64,000 nucleotides of DNA from Prostheceraeus crozeri. Its lineage: Eukaryota > Platyhelminthes > Polycladida > Euryleptidae. Positions 12,132 to 21,083 of the stretch are shown here, piece by piece; the stretch's first letter is position 1, and each line of letters opens with the position of its first letter. The stretch is from positions 1 through 64,000 of the forward strand of contig CAJQUW010006111.1 of the NCBI GenBank assembly GCA_907163375.1, written 5' to 3'. The translations under genes were made by a program, and so were the position numbers. A model generated the notes under the pieces. The model searched no databases, was not told the origin of the DNA, and saw only the letters and a program-made list of their open reading frames with translations.

Positions 12132-12161
12132 AGCCGGCAACAATCGTCGTTGTTGCCGGCT
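12132..12161. repeat. Perfect GC-rich hairpin at the edge of the A-only segment
   Basis: AGCCGGCAACAA and TTGTTGCCGGCT are perfect reverse complements around a six-base loop. The right foot of the stem coincides with the point where copies A and B rejoin. It could have promoted a deletion in B, or mark the end of an inserted element. Confidence 0.75.
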
Positions 12162-12605
12162 ACTGAAATAAAAACCACTATCTATGTGTGTACCCAGAAA
12201 CTTCCAGACTTCTACATATTCATGAATCATAGCACGCATTCACTACAATATAGGAATAGTATCCACTTTTAGAGGACATAAATGCATAGATTCCGAGGGC
12301 GCGTTAGCGCACCCGATAAAAGTAGATAATATTGGTATTCTAATCCAATGAAGATGAAATCTATTTCTATTCCTCCATTGCCTATGTCCCCATGTTAATA
12401 TAAAGTAGACGAAAAAGTGTATAAACTACCTATTAATCCAGATATCTATATTTATCCATGTGATAACATATTACATCAGTAGATGAACTTTCAAGCAAGC
12501 AGTAGATGAAATGCAAAATTGAATTTCATCTACTGCTTGAAAGTTCATCTACTGATGTGATCTCTGATACTGCATCCTTTAGAAAACATATATAACAAAA
12601 CATAG
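12162..12605. other. Non-coding stretch with hairpins, upstream of the Crypton 3' end
   Basis: Shared with copy B (36045-36508). Copy A lacks about 20 bases (gaggaattatgcatttatgc) after 12313 that complete an inverted repeat in copy B at 36161-36213. The long hairpin at 12473-12558 is listed separately. Confidence 0.6.
12473..12558. repeat. Long near-perfect hairpin next to the Crypton
   Basis: The left arm acatcagtagatgaactttc plus aagca(agca)gtagatgaaat pairs completely with the right arm, apart from a four-base agca repeat bulging on the left. The stem is close to 40 bp with a loop of about 10. It lies about 50 bases beyond the stop codon of the recombinase and is conserved in copy B. It may be part of the Crypton's 3' end. 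Confidence 0.85.
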
Positions 12606-13903
12606 TTAAAATGTACAATTGTTAAATGAACAGTTATTAAATATGATTGTTTTGTTTGGCTTGGTAGCTTCTTGCTCTGACTCTGACAAAAAAGATGTAG
12701 ACGGGACAACAGAGGACACAGGCTGTGGGTTTGAACCAGAGAGTATGCTTCCCATTTCTCTTTCCATCAGCTGCTCATGAATATAGACCTCATCGGCGTC
12801 TGATATATGACCCATGCGTTTCTTTACCACCTCTTTCGGTATCCCTGCCTTCACCAACCTTGCCTTAGCTGAGCGGCGTAAGCTTGTATTCGTGTAATAT
12901 CCTGTTTTGCCAATGCTAGACATGAATCGCTTGGTAACACCTTCAATCTGATGAATTCCCAAGGGTTGAGCTTTGTACCACACTGATGAAGTCGGATTAT
13001 TGATCCTCGCTAGGTAGAAATCAGGCAATTTACATTCAGTCGGTCTATGCGAAATGTACAGTTCATAAAGGTTTATCACGCAGCCACTGGGGTTTTCTTT
13101 GTTAGGGAATATTCTTACAGATTTTGGATCCAATGTCGATTGCTTCAGACCAAAGTTTTTGCATTTTGATACATGTTCTGTGTATCGAAGAACCTTCTCT
13201 CCATTTTCTGTTATTAGCTTCAGTTGACTGTTGTTTCCAAACTTCAACTGCTTATGTTCTGCTGCTGCACGTAATCCCTATTGAATTCCGAGACAGTAAA
13301 TCAGACTTTCTTGGAGTTGAGTTGGTGTACCAGATCCTAGAATACCCTTCTGCCATAATTCCTTTTCATCATCCTCAGATATTGGTTCTGCGCGTTTTGG
13401 GGCTGCAACATTTCCTTCTTCTGCGCTGACTCTCATTTCTGCGTCAAGGACATCGCGTGCCTCTTTGAACTCTGTAGATTTGAACAATGACCAATCTCTG
13501 CCGCATTCGTATTGTAAATAATGTTGTATCATTGCAAATATAGACTTTAACGATTTTGGCGGGTATTTCGTTCCGTCCTGTTTACGCACATCTGCCAAAA
13601 AAAACTTTAAGCAGTGATTCAAATCGCTATCGCTCATCTCTTCCAGCTCATGGAACACCTTGCACCCATCCAGTCTTATTTTCCATTATGCCATGATTTG
13701 AACAGCTTTACACATGACTTTTCTTTCTTCTTGGTTCCCTCAGGTACTCTTCTTTTCAAATGTTCTTGTATTTCTTCTGATGATGTTGTAGCAAATCTAG
13801 AGGTTGATGCAGAAGTAGCTTGTTGTGTACAGTCATCATTGAAAAAATCCATCATAAGAGAATCGAATTCGTCAAAATATTCTTCTAGAAATGAATCATT
13901 CAT
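12606..13903 (-). pseudogene. Crypton-type tyrosine recombinase, broken
   Basis: Three consecutive frames on the minus strand match the DUF3504/Crypton recombinase layout. The N-terminal part (13903-13676) includes KLFKSWHNGK. The core-binding part (13670-13281) includes FFLADVRKQDGTKYPPKSL. The catalytic part (13277-12606) has GLRAAAEHKQL (first Arg), NTSLRRSAKARLV, MGHISDADE and a candidate nucleophile in VYIHEQ. The usual His before SLR is replaced by Thr. An in-frame TAG lies at 13278-13280, and a one-base frameshift lies near the A-run at about 13672-13690. Copy B shares both, so the decay predates duplication. Cryptons integrate as circles without inverted repeats. Confidence 0.85.
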
Positions 13904-14111
13904 TCTTCGTAGGCTTGACAGTTAGACAATAGTGAAATTGTGGCAGAGAATTGATTTCTCAGGCATATTATATTATTGAAAATTAGTTTAAAATTTAGAA
14001 ATCTAAGTATTACAGATTTCCATGACTATGTTCGGGATATAGGATCAGATTGATCATGGACATCGATAGATCATTGATAGATGCCCATTTATATGATCGG
14101 AATAGAAATAT

Positions 14112-14207
14112 TGATAAACCACTTTTTTCGGAGTAAACCAAGACATCTACTCGTGCTTCGCACTCGTAGATGATCCTTGGTTCACTCCTCAAAACAGTGG
14201 TTTATCA
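14112..14207. repeat. 46 bp-arm inverted repeat with a three-base loop
   Basis: TGATAAACCACTTTTTTCGG on the left pairs, with about seven mismatches over the whole arm, with the reverse complement of the right arm ending GTGGTTTATCA. The centre is actcgtgcTTCgcactcgt, an almost loopless cruciform. Both arms also occur in copy B. Confidence 0.85.
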
Positions 14208-14449
14208 TATACGTCGCTGCCTATAATCAATGATTCTGTGATATGTTTATAAATGAAAATCTATGTTAGATAAAGGATATCTTGAAATCTCTAATGAGTC
14301 GAGAGAAGTAGGGCCTAGATATTACTGCTAATGTGTATGCATGAATCTTCCCAAAATAGTGATATTTGCATCATTTCTATGTATAATTGGCATAGAATTT
14401 ACGTGCCGGGCAATAATGCAGTTTTTTATCCAATGTAATTTCAATGGAA

Positions 14450-14495
14450 ATTCAGCAGGCAATAATGCCAACTACTGCATTATTGCCCGCTGAAT
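14450..14495. repeat. Inverted repeat, 19 bp arms
   Basis: ATTCAGCAGGCAATAATGC pairs with GCATTATTGCCCGCTGAAT with one mismatch around an eight-base loop. A third partial copy (ccgggcaataatgcag) starts near 14407, so the motif is repeated in both orientations. Confidence 0.8.
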
Positions 14496-14811
14496 GATAG
14501 GGAAATCCATAGCAATTTCATCTTCATCGGGTTAGAATAGTAATCATGCCTAGCTTTTTCAAGCATCAATTATCCTTACAGCCTCGGCCACTATGCGGCC
14601 TCGGCTGTACGAGTCATTGTATACCATGTATATAAGACTGATATCTTTGATAATGCCCATTTTCTAGTACACATTTTCTAATTGCATGCATAGATATAGA
14701 ACCATAGAAACCATAGAAATATTTCGCAACATGGCATACAATGATTATGACATCTACATTTTTCGGGCTGTCAATGGCAAATTGTCGGGCCGCTAACGCT
14801 TTTGGAGCATT

Positions 14812-15588
14812 TTGAGGCTTTCAATATCTATGGTGTTTAGACGTCTGTATAGCCAGATCAAAGTGTTGACCCAGATAAGTTGTAAACAAAATTTCCACTC
14901 GCTTTTGAATTCATCTTATGTCGTGATGACTGATTCGAAGCTTGCGAAATTGCTTTTGAAGTGCAAATCTTCTTTCTTTTGTCAAAAGGACAGTACGAAC
15001 GGGAGTCTCAGACGTCGCGATGACCATTTGAGAGTTTGGATGAAGTCAAGTGACGCAATGCCTGATCATTTGACATTGTCCGCGAATCAAGAATGTGGAA
15101 GATTGCTGATTTGGGCTGCGATATTGATGGATGGCCGAACTGAACTCCATATCCAAAGGGAACGGCTTTAATAAAAAATTAGTTGCTAAAATTCTTTACA
15201 CGGCAAACGTTTCGTGACGCAGTCGCTGCCTCAGTGCACTGAAAAGAAGGTACCACCCTCCCGTATAAGGCTATCAACGATATGTGATGTTTTGCAAAGG
15301 TACATTCTTCCATTATCCTCCCAATAGGGTGATCCTTCCTCCGACTGGATTTACATGGAATACAGCGACACTTGTAACAGGAGTTGTGTTTATTCTCAAA
15401 TTCTTCCTGAAGGAGTTTGTGTCATTCAAAGCTCAATTCTTCCTGGAGATGGTCTTCCTCGACTTGAAGCTTTGCTAAGGCAAGAGTGGGAGAGTTTAGA
15501 TCAAGAAATAATCAACCGCTTCATCGAAAACATGCCTTGCCGGATTCGACAAGTGATTGAACTTTCTGGTGAGGTTACAAAATATTAG
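14812..15588 (+). pseudogene. Tc1-like transposase remnant
   Basis: The frame at 14812-15171 contains LRVWMKSSDAMPDHL and LLIWAAILMDGRTELHI. These match the catalytic-domain signature of Tc1/mariner transposases (R-VW-R, then mvWgai-DGRT-L). The next frame ends at 15588 with LEALLRQEWESLDQEIINRF then ENMPCRIRQVIELSGEVTKY, the standard Tc1 C-terminus. The middle (15172-15354) is scrambled and the N-terminal DNA-binding domain is absent. It is not the same family as the Tc1 at 20262-27073. Copy B is nearly identical and equally broken. Confidence 0.8.
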
Positions 15589-16028
15589 TGACCACTGGGG
15601 AACGTACCATGGGTCTACAGAGCCAACCAACAACAAAGAAAACTTTATTTCAATTTTTTTTTTCATTTCTCTGCCAAATTTCTCTGCCTATCAGTTTTGG
15701 TGGAGTCGGAGTACTCCGGCCTATAACTAGAACCGAAATATAATACAAACAAATTATTTATCCTCGTGCATAGCTGTCACTGTCTTGATGTCAACTTTCT
15801 CCGTCAAACAAAAGTACACAGACACTGCTGCATGCAAAGCTTGTAATAGTTGAGGGAATGAACCGTGATACTGAAAAAAGGATTTTCTTTTCACTCGGTG
15901 ATTTAGTAGAGAAGACAAGCCTTCCTAGCCTCGATCACACCTGCGCACCAAAGGTCACATCTGAGACAAAAATGAAATACTAGTTTATTTGAAAGCATTG
16001 CATCTTACCTTCACGTCAATCGTGTGTG
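15589..16028. other. Non-coding, nothing recognised
   Basis: Linker between the Tc1 remnant and the BED-finger fragment, conserved in copy B. Confidence 0.5.
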
Positions 16029-16214
16029 ATGGCTCCTCTAAAGCGCATATTAAAATCGAAAGTGTACTCATATTTTTTGGAGAAGGATGGGGGATTTTCC
16101 TACCTGGTAGAGACTGGAGAAAATCCGTGTGAACCACACACCAATAAGATGGGAGGAGCCGAGTCGCATGCATCCAACTGAAAGCGACATTTGATCAACT
16201 TTCATCGAAAATGA
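16029..16214 (+). pseudogene. BED-type zinc-finger fragment (copy A, with a stop)
   Basis: ATGGCTCCTCTAAAGCGC opens a 62-codon frame. Its layout SKVYSYFLEKDGGFS...KRHLINFH is that of a BED finger (aromatic pair, metal ligands, then HL-x4-H). Such fingers occur in hAT transposases and ZBED host genes. Copy A has an in-frame TGA before KRHL, and TGC in copy B reads TAC here, removing a predicted ligand. The fragment stands alone; no hAT catalytic domain follows. It could be an exon of a decayed hAT or ZBED gene. Confidence 0.55.
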
Positions 16215-16553
16215 TTGATAATTGATGCAATAATCACTAAAAATAGGTTCAGGTAAGCCTATAATGATCTATGATGTAGGTTACCGGTTTGTTTTTCAAA
16301 AAACTGGGCTCTATATACTTGCCACCCGGAGTCAGAGTCCTATCAACCCCCGGAGTCGTAGTCCTATCAACCCCCTCAAAAAGGATCAAAAAGTATTTTG
16401 AATTAAGGTACGATTCAAACGGCAGGCTGAATGTCGTCGCTTGAATGTCGACTGATGTCAGGCATCAATACGAATGTTAAGAATAGATAAAAGTGGTCCA
16501 TAATTTGTTATTCAGCCGTGTTACTGTTGCATATTTTACATTGATCCTTTCAG

Positions 16554-16691
16554 GAGGAAGGAGCTGAATCTAAGGAAGGAGCTGATGATGTGAATCCCGA
16601 AGAACGTGAAGCTAAGGAGGAAGTTGTGGAAGAGGCGGAGGAGGAGGAGAATGAAGAAGCAGCAGAAGAAGCGGAGGAAGAGGAAGATTAA
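16554..16691 (+). CDS. Acidic terminal-exon candidate (45 aa, Glu-rich)
   Basis: A pyrimidine-rich acceptor (ttacattgatcctttcag) at 16536-16553 is followed by an open 46-codon run beginning EEGAESKEGADDVNPEE and ending EAAEEAEEEED stop; more than half the residues are Glu or Asp. Such tails occur at the C-termini of chromatin and calcium-binding proteins. A consensus donor (CAG/GTAAGC) lies upstream near 16252, but the BED-finger frame closes before it, so the two cannot be joined in frame. Copy B keeps the frame without change. The parent gene is unknown. Confidence 0.3.
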   Translation, partial: EEGAESKEGADDVNPEEREAKEEVVEEAEEEENEEAAEEAEEEED

Positions 16692-16880
16692 GCCTTAATG
16701 AAACTGTACATAGGATGATTTTTGATACAGATTGTTGTAACACACCTTCGTTTTCACTTCCACGCCGGTGCGATTGCCGCTCAGTTGAGAAACATGATGA
16801 TCTATGATGCAGGTTGCCAAATTTTTTAGAAAACTAGGCTTTATATAATTGGCACTCGCAGCCGGAGTCCTGCTACTATT

Positions 16881-16915
16881 AATTGCAATTAAATTGCGTA
16901 AATTTAATTGCAATT
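16881..16915. repeat. Perfect AT palindrome
   Basis: AATTGCAATTAAATT and AATTTAATTGCAATT are perfect reverse complements around GCGTA. The TTGCAAT core is the same word repeated near the ends of the CACTA element in copy B. Confidence 0.8.
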
Positions 16916-16988
16916 CAAGCACTCAAAATTATCTACACTACACTTTCTTCAATTTGACAAGTAAAAAGTGCACTTCTTCCAATTTTTC

Positions 16989-17038
16989 TTGCAATTTGGT
17001 CAACGTGTTATAGTCAATCTTTGCTGGTTGAAATTGCA
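16989..17038. repeat. Relic CACTA-terminus-like inverted pair
   Basis: TTGCAATTTGGTCAACGTG resembles the right end of the copy B CACTA element (GCAATTTTGTCAACCAGTG). Thirteen bases further on, GCTGGTTGAAATTGC resembles its left end (ACTGGTTGACAAAATTGC). The two face each other as an imperfect inverted repeat. They exist in both copies and so predate the copy B insertion. Confidence 0.4.
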
Positions 17039-17937
17039 CCCAAGCACCGTTTCAAATGCCCGTAAATTGATTAAGAAACATGTTTTTGTTCTCTACATTT
17101 TTATTTAACTTTACCATTAATCGCATGCAAGAGAATCGATGTCACCGATGGAAACCGGTTTGATGTCCGGTTTGATAAACATGTGACTATAGCTTAAAAT
17201 CCCTCAAACCCGGAAACTAAAACCTAAAAAATGCTAACTTACTATGAAAGTTTCGAGTATATTACTGCCAAACTGGCAACTAAATGAATCTGGGATTGTA
17301 ATCCCTGGAAAACTACAGTTGAATTTTAACTCTTGTTTTTGCATATTGAAAATTTACTATTACATGAAGTAATTGATTTTTCATGAAATCTTTCCGCTCC
17401 GAATGCCTTCATTTGTAGAGGACGCACTGAGCGATGCTCGCGCACACGTCTTAAAGTCCATCAAACCCTGAAACTATCAACTATGTCACAGTCACACAGA
17501 CGTACAATGTGAAAGTGGTTGTTCCATAAACATTGCGTGATAAGAGATTTTAATTGGCAGCAAATGTGGCATGTGAATGTCGATCTGATGTATTGTTTCC
17601 CTCGATGTTGTGCTATCTTGTTCAAAGTTCGTCGTTATTTTTCTGTTCCTAATTAACTGCGGACATGCAGTGGTTGCATGATCTGTGCAGAATTTGATAA
17701 GCATGATTGAAGTGCTGAAAAGAGATTTTAATTGGCAGCAATTGTTTTATGAATAAGTGAATGTCGTTTGAGGCAGAGGACAGGCGGTGACTTCTCAGTA
17801 TTTTTCTGAAATGATCTCTGATTGGATGAGAACACAACGGCTGGTAGTCATAGATATCAAGATGAAGAAGTTTTGAATAATTTCTGCATTTAAATCGCCG
17901 AGGAGCAATTTTTCCTTAGAACTCAATCAGACGAAGG

Positions 17938-18375
17938 ATGAAAGTGGTTGCCATTCTACTTGTTACTCTTGCAACATGCTATGCCGCAAATGCGCTGACT
18001 ATGGGCTTAAACGAAGCCTGTGCAGCTGATTATCCAAAATGTTACGATGGTCTCGTTTGTGAAGCTCAGAAATGTGTAAAAGATCTCACTAGACCTTGCT
18101 TCAAAGCAGAGCACGAAGCTGCCTCTCAGCCATCCAAACATGTCCTCCGTTGCACATCTTGGGGGACTTACGCTCCCAAACAATTCCTTTACCCGTACAG
18201 CTACTGTGTTGGGAGCGACGACGGCAAACGACTGAAGGGCTACGATGTCCACGTATCGAATGTCGCTGATATGAACAGACAGAACTGCCGATGCGCTCAA
18301 GCTCGGGAGGACAGTGGAAGGATGGGAAAAGTGTTGATCAAATGTGATTCAGTTGGCAATTATAAATATCTGTGA
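17938..18375 (+). CDS. Secreted cysteine-rich protein, copy A (145 aa)
   Basis: Single-exon frame from ATG to TGA. Residues 1-19 (MKVVAILLVTLATCYAANA) form a typical signal peptide. The mature part has ten cysteines at 28, 35, 41, 46, 54, 72, 90, 117, 119 and 136, enough for five disulfides. The first block, EAC-x6-C-x5-C-x4-C, resembles small disulfide-knot modules in outline only, and no family can be named. It is likely extracellular. Upstream sequence is almost identical to copy B, but the CDS differs at about 5% of sites, mostly changing residues: T10A, DY31-32GD, S74P, P80A, S93Y, loss of one Asp, N113K, QA121-122RT and others. All ten cysteines are kept in both copies. Confidence 0.85.
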   Translation: MKVVAILLVTLATCYAANALTMGLNEACAADYPKCYDGLVCEAQKCVKDLTRPCFKAEHEAASQPSKHVLRCTSWGTYAPKQFLYPYSYCVGSDDGKRLKGYDVHVSNVADMNRQNCRCAQAREDSGRMGKVLIKCDSVGNYKYL

Positions 18376-18574
18376 ATCTTCATGTGAGAATTGACAATTT
18401 CCACGCTTTGGGTTGCCTTTCATGTTCATTATCATTGCCAATAGAGATATTCTTTATTGAACCGTTTTCTTACAAGCAAATCCGATTACAGTTTACAGTG
18501 TATAAAATTACTACTGATGCTTATTCAGTCATCAGTTTCAATGAGGTGCACTAGAATACATAACTCGAGCAGAC

Positions 18575-19378
18575 CAGGGGCGTATCCAGGATTTTGAAAA
18601 GGGGGGTACAAAAATTAATGAGTTTTTTGGGCCTACCACGAAGATTATGCATATTCAACGCAAAGAAATATAATAATCATAAATAGTATAATCATGGTCG
18701 CATGTAATATTATTGATAGTTTAATCTTCGCTTTCTTATATTCATTTTCGTTAATCCCGAATTTTGATATTCCACATTTTGATATACCGTAACGTCCAAA
18801 AAATTGAATTCAGTAAAACTGAACAGGTACAGATTATTACAAAACTAACCAGTGACACAAACAGTAGTGTACGCATCTTCTACATGTATACTTAAGATAT
18901 CCTCTATCAGTACAGTGAAATTACAGAACAATATACAGGCACTGCAAAATACTTTTCATGAAGAAAGAAGCTGAAAAACATAACATTTTTCTGAGCTTTA
19001 CACTAATGTTATACTTTTCGGTTGAATAAAGAAGATTTTTCAACGGACAAAAAAGCTGGTTATATTTAAAAATGGATAGAATTCATTAAGTTAACACAGT
19101 GGAAATAAATAGGTATTCACTGAATACTGTGAATACTATACACGCTACGCCACTGCAAGTTAGTGTTTGACGAGTGTGTTAGCGGCGCTATCGGTAAGAA
19201 ATCAACGTCACACTTTGACACAAGACTCCCAGGCAGCAAGTGCTAAAGTTCAACTCCACAGAATGTATTGAGAATTGATGTTTGAGTGCACTTTCCTTCT
19301 TCATAAACTTATGTGTTAAAATCATATCTCTCAGAAGGGGGGACATTCCCCGGTGTCCCCCCCTTGGATACGCCACTG
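18575..19378. mobile_element. hAT-like non-autonomous element (about 800 bp)
   Basis: The left end CAGGGGCGTATCCAGG and the inverted right end CAGTGGCGTATCCAAGG are the hAT-type CAGnGGCGtAtCCA terminus, each followed inward by a G-run. A further terminus-like block (ctacgccactg, ending near 19157) lies inside, suggesting nested or composite structure. The flanking 8-mers do not match clearly. There is no transposase. Copy B (47022-47841) is about 3% different with several small indels. Confidence 0.7.
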
Positions 19379-20261
19379 CCGTGTACTATTTTCAGGAAAA
19401 CCGTTTTCGAAGGTTAGATCGAGTGTACTACAAAGACCCCTCTACCTGCCCCCAATTCAAAAACGAATTGAAGTTATTGAACGCTTAATTAACGATTTCA
19501 GCTCGATATTAAGACTGCATGTTATCGATTAATCTACATGAAGGGCTATGGATGATTTTTCTTAACTGTTTCAAAGACAACTTTCTTCATTTCGCTCAAA
19601 AATTTTACATTCAAATTTACTCGTGCAGCTGTCATTTTCTATTAATCATGTCATGAGGTCACACCGTGCAAGATCCCGTCCATATTGTGAAGAATTTTCA
19701 TGAAACCACTAGGATATTGCTGTTCAGCTGTTCGACGTTTGGAAGACTGCTTCAGCAGAGCGGTCTGGTCACAGCAAATATCTTCATACAAAATCCGTGG
19801 ATCAACGCGGTCTAAAAGCTTGGGCAGGCATTTCCGCAAGCCATTTTCTTTGGGAGAGCCATTATTCTTTCGAGAAATCGAGAATGTGCGGCAAAATCTT
19901 CCTTTCTATACTGTATAAAATATACCGAATATCATGAAGGATAGGAATATCTTCCTGCAGGATGGAATACCAGCGCACCCCTAGTAGCCCAGCCATGGAC
20001 ACAGAATCCATGATCGATGATTCCAATAAATCCATGGAAAATTAAAAATTGAAAATCATTGTTGGTAAGCATGTTTAATGATTGGAAAGCTTATATGCAT
20101 TGTCAAAATACATCGATCATCATTATTGAACCAAAAATACGCAATTATAATATCTTAAAAACTTGCATTGATGATTCATGCATAAATCTCGGTTAAACAT
20201 TGATGATAAATTCGCATTGAACAGTGCAGTAAGCGGAGTTCTGAACTAATGTGTTTAGCTA
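19379..20261. other. Non-coding, no gene recognised
   Basis: A 62-codon minus-strand frame at 19651-19839 (starting MRKCLPKLLDRVDPRIL) is conserved in copy B but resembles nothing known. A short plus-strand phrase NIFLQDGIPAHP near 19950 recalls a transposase catalytic motif without other support. Near-palindromic atggattc/gaatccat motifs occur around 20000. Confidence 0.45.
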
Positions 20262-20411
20262 CAGTACCTGTCATAAGTTTGGAAACCCCATACACGAAAG
20301 CAATAATTTTGTTAAATCAAAACTATACAAAGTAATCCAAAATTTACATGTATTTCTGAAGTGACTATGAATGTCTTTATTATATTATATTATCGTGGCA
20401 GGCTACTTACA

Positions 20412-20999
20412 TCAGTATTTTGATGGATAGTACTTATTCTTCATCACTGCTTGAATTCTTGAAGGCATTGATGCCACAAGTCTGTTGCACAACATTGGAT
20501 CAGTTTGTTGGGTCCACAGATCAATTATTGCTTGTTTCAACTGCATGATGGAGGTTATCTTCAATTTGTTGATTTTTCTTTTCATTATGCTCCATAAATT
20601 TTCAATGGGATTTAGGTCGGGTGAATTCTGTGGCCACTTCAGAGTCTGGATAGCATGATTTTCAAGCCATTCTGTGACTTTCTTTGATCTATGGCACGGT
20701 GCGCCGTCTTGCATGAAAATGCTTGCGTCTCGGATCGTCATGAACGGAAGGAGATGAGACTCTAGAGTTTCTAAATATCTTGATGAATCCATATTGACAT
20801 TCTGAGGTAAGATAGCCAAACCTCCTCTACCAGTGGCGGAAAAACAAGCCCATACCATCACGTGCGGAGGATGCTTCACCGTCGGTTGGGTAAACCGATG
20901 ATCGGACGGATCAGATTGTTTTGGTCTTCGGACACGCCACCTTGATTGATCAAACAAATAAAAGTTTAACTCATCTGACCACATGATGTGACCCCAATC
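20412..20999 (-). pseudogene. Tc1 transposase, C-terminal catalytic half (copy A)
   Basis: Reads MWSDELNFYLF (first catalytic Asp), VMVWACFSATGRGGL, FMQDGAPCHRS (second Asp) and NSPDLNPIENLWSIMKR (Glu). Thirty-four residues separate the second Asp and the Glu, so it is a DD34E enzyme. The C-terminus KNKYYPSKY is intact. The family cuts and pastes at TA sites. This half cannot be translated with its N-terminal domain because the LINE lies between. Confidence 0.9.
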
Positions 21000-21083
21000 T
21001 TATTTATTTATTTATTTATTTAGTACACCAATAAGTGCAAGGAGCACCAAGGCAACACAGGAAATACATTCAGGAGGGAACAA

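Larger units (their letters stand above)
8489..12161. other. Segment present only in copy A (3.67 kb)
   Basis: Sequence up to 8488 (tcatcatc) and from 12162 (actgaaataaaaacc) is contiguous in copy B at 36044/36045. The segment contains an inverted-repeat element, a large minisatellite and a GC-rich hairpin at its right edge. No terminal repeats or target duplication mark it as one mobile element. A 15-base inverted repeat spans its right edge (12085-12099 pairs with 12236-12250), which favours deletion from B over insertion into A. Confidence 0.8.
13904..14811. other. Non-coding stretch upstream of the Crypton, hairpin-rich
   Basis: No gene seen. It contains two strong inverted repeats, listed separately, plus the palindromic cagcctcggcca/ggcctcggctg near 14580-14608. 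It is the same in copy B. Confidence 0.6.
16692..17937. other. Non-coding stretch upstream of the secreted-protein gene
   Basis: Holds an AT palindrome (16881-16915) and CACTA-terminus-like motifs (16989-17038). Near 17291 lies the site that carries the 4.5 kb CACTA insertion in copy B. A weak TATA-like CATTTAAATC lies about 45 bases before the gene's ATG. Downstream of the insertion site it is almost identical to copy B. Confidence 0.5.

Noticed and set aside
12132-12161. Helitron 3' end or transcription terminator
   Set aside because: No CTRR end after the hairpin, no TC start at the left limit, and no helicase. A bacterial-type terminator has no meaning here.
16029-16691. Two-exon gene joining the BED finger to the acidic exon
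   Set aside because: The donor-like CAG/GTAAGC near 16252 lies beyond the finger's stop codon, and the other upstream frame also has a stop, so no open joined product exists in either copy.
17938-18375. Calling the secreted cysteine-rich protein a toxin or a named growth-factor antagonist
   Set aside because: The cysteine spacing gives only an outline resemblance to small disulfide-knot modules. No family-defining motif is present.
19930-19990. Transposase catalytic motif NIFLQDGIPAHP
   Set aside because: Only about 12 residues fit, with a stop right after and no flanking transposase similarity. Kept only as a remark.
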